From Syntrophus sp. (in: bacteria) (lineage in GTDB: Bacteria > Desulfobacterota > Syntrophia > Syntrophales > UBA5619), in contig PNOO01000037.1 of the NCBI GenBank assembly GCA_013824905.1, positions 1 through 14,744 of the forward strand: a DNA stretch of 14,744 nt. Direction: 5' to 3'. Position numbers and translations under genes: made by a program. Positions 14,678 through 14,744 of this stretch are shown piece by piece; positions within the stretch are counted from its first letter, which is position 1; each line of letters starts with the position of its first letter. The notes beneath the pieces were generated by a model that saw nothing but the letters and a program-made list of their open reading frames with translations, was not told the DNA's origin and did no database searches.

Positions 14678-14690
14678 CTTGAAAAACAAA
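14663..14690. promoter_or_regulatory. Inverted repeat covering the fdn -35 element, possible operator
   Basis: TTTGTTCTTT (14663-14672) and GAAAAACAAA (14681-14690) are inverted copies matching at 8 of 10 positions, separated by 8 nt. The repeat spans the -35 hexamer of the putative fdn promoter, a position suited to a repressor or to an activator in contact with polymerase. It does not match the FNR site TTGAT-N4-ATCAA. The binding protein is unknown. Confidence 0.35.
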
Positions 14691-14744
14691 GTTTACGGAT
14701 TAAAGTAACCAGGTTCTCACTCCGGTTAGGTCAAGTGGTCGACC

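Noticed and set aside
14729..14744. GGTCGACC palindrome and nearby GGTC copy at the window edge
   Set aside because: It is short and cut off by the end of the window; its context cannot be judged.
1..14744. CRISPR arrays, insertion sequences, tRNA or rRNA genes
   Set aside because: No regularly spaced repeats, transposase genes, terminal inverted repeats or tRNA-like cloverleafs were seen on either strand.

Overview
The window looks chromosomal and bacterial, with moderate-to-high GC. It is most consistent with an anaerobic, formate-using member of the Desulfobacterota (Syntrophia- or Desulfobacteria-like). That placement is an inference from three things: a selenocysteine-containing, FDH-N-type periplasmic formate dehydrogenase, an unusual density of stand-alone receivers and soluble kinases, and an NtrC-type sigma-54 activator. 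No marker gene in the window fixes the taxonomy.

Layout. (1) 123-4129, plus strand: an NtrC-family sigma-54 activator, then a single-domain response regulator (RR) and a membrane kinase with six transmembrane (TM) helices and a GAF domain. The leader between the last two carries a repeated hairpin element. (2) 4150-4974, minus strand: fdhE, the formate dehydrogenase accessory protein, ending 20 nt from the end of the convergent kinase gene. (3) 5224-9570, plus strand: a tight three-gene operon with a good sigma-70-like promoter. It encodes a soluble receiver-kinase, a membrane Cache-HAMP kinase of NtrB/ZraS type, and a second soluble receiver-kinase whose receiver is degenerate. (4) 14590-9601, minus strand: the formate dehydrogenase operon fdnG-fdnH-fdnI, followed by a second single-domain RR. 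It converges on operon (3) at a hairpin terminator.

The catalytic gene fdnG is read through an in-frame UGA at 14027-14029 (Sec188). A bacterial SECIS hairpin with a GGUCU loop follows at the same distance as in E. coli fdhF. A conventional ORF caller breaks this gene in two. FdnG has a Tat signal, FdnH has four [4Fe-4S] clusters and a C-terminal anchor, and FdnI is the cytochrome b subunit. Together they should oxidise formate in the periplasm and pass electrons to the quinone pool, and FdhE matures or maintains the enzyme.

The striking point is the signalling gear wrapped around one enzyme: four kinases, two single-domain receivers, one receiver-AAA+-Fis activator, and two receivers fused to the N-termini of kinases. 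The two soluble receiver-kinases carry complementary defects: one has an intact receiver but a changed H-box (His-Thr), the other an intact H-box but a receiver without its acidic pair and lysine. I infer a multi-input phosphorelay controlling formate metabolism, with the last RR co-transcribed with its probable target enzyme. The sequence shows the parts; the wiring is inference.
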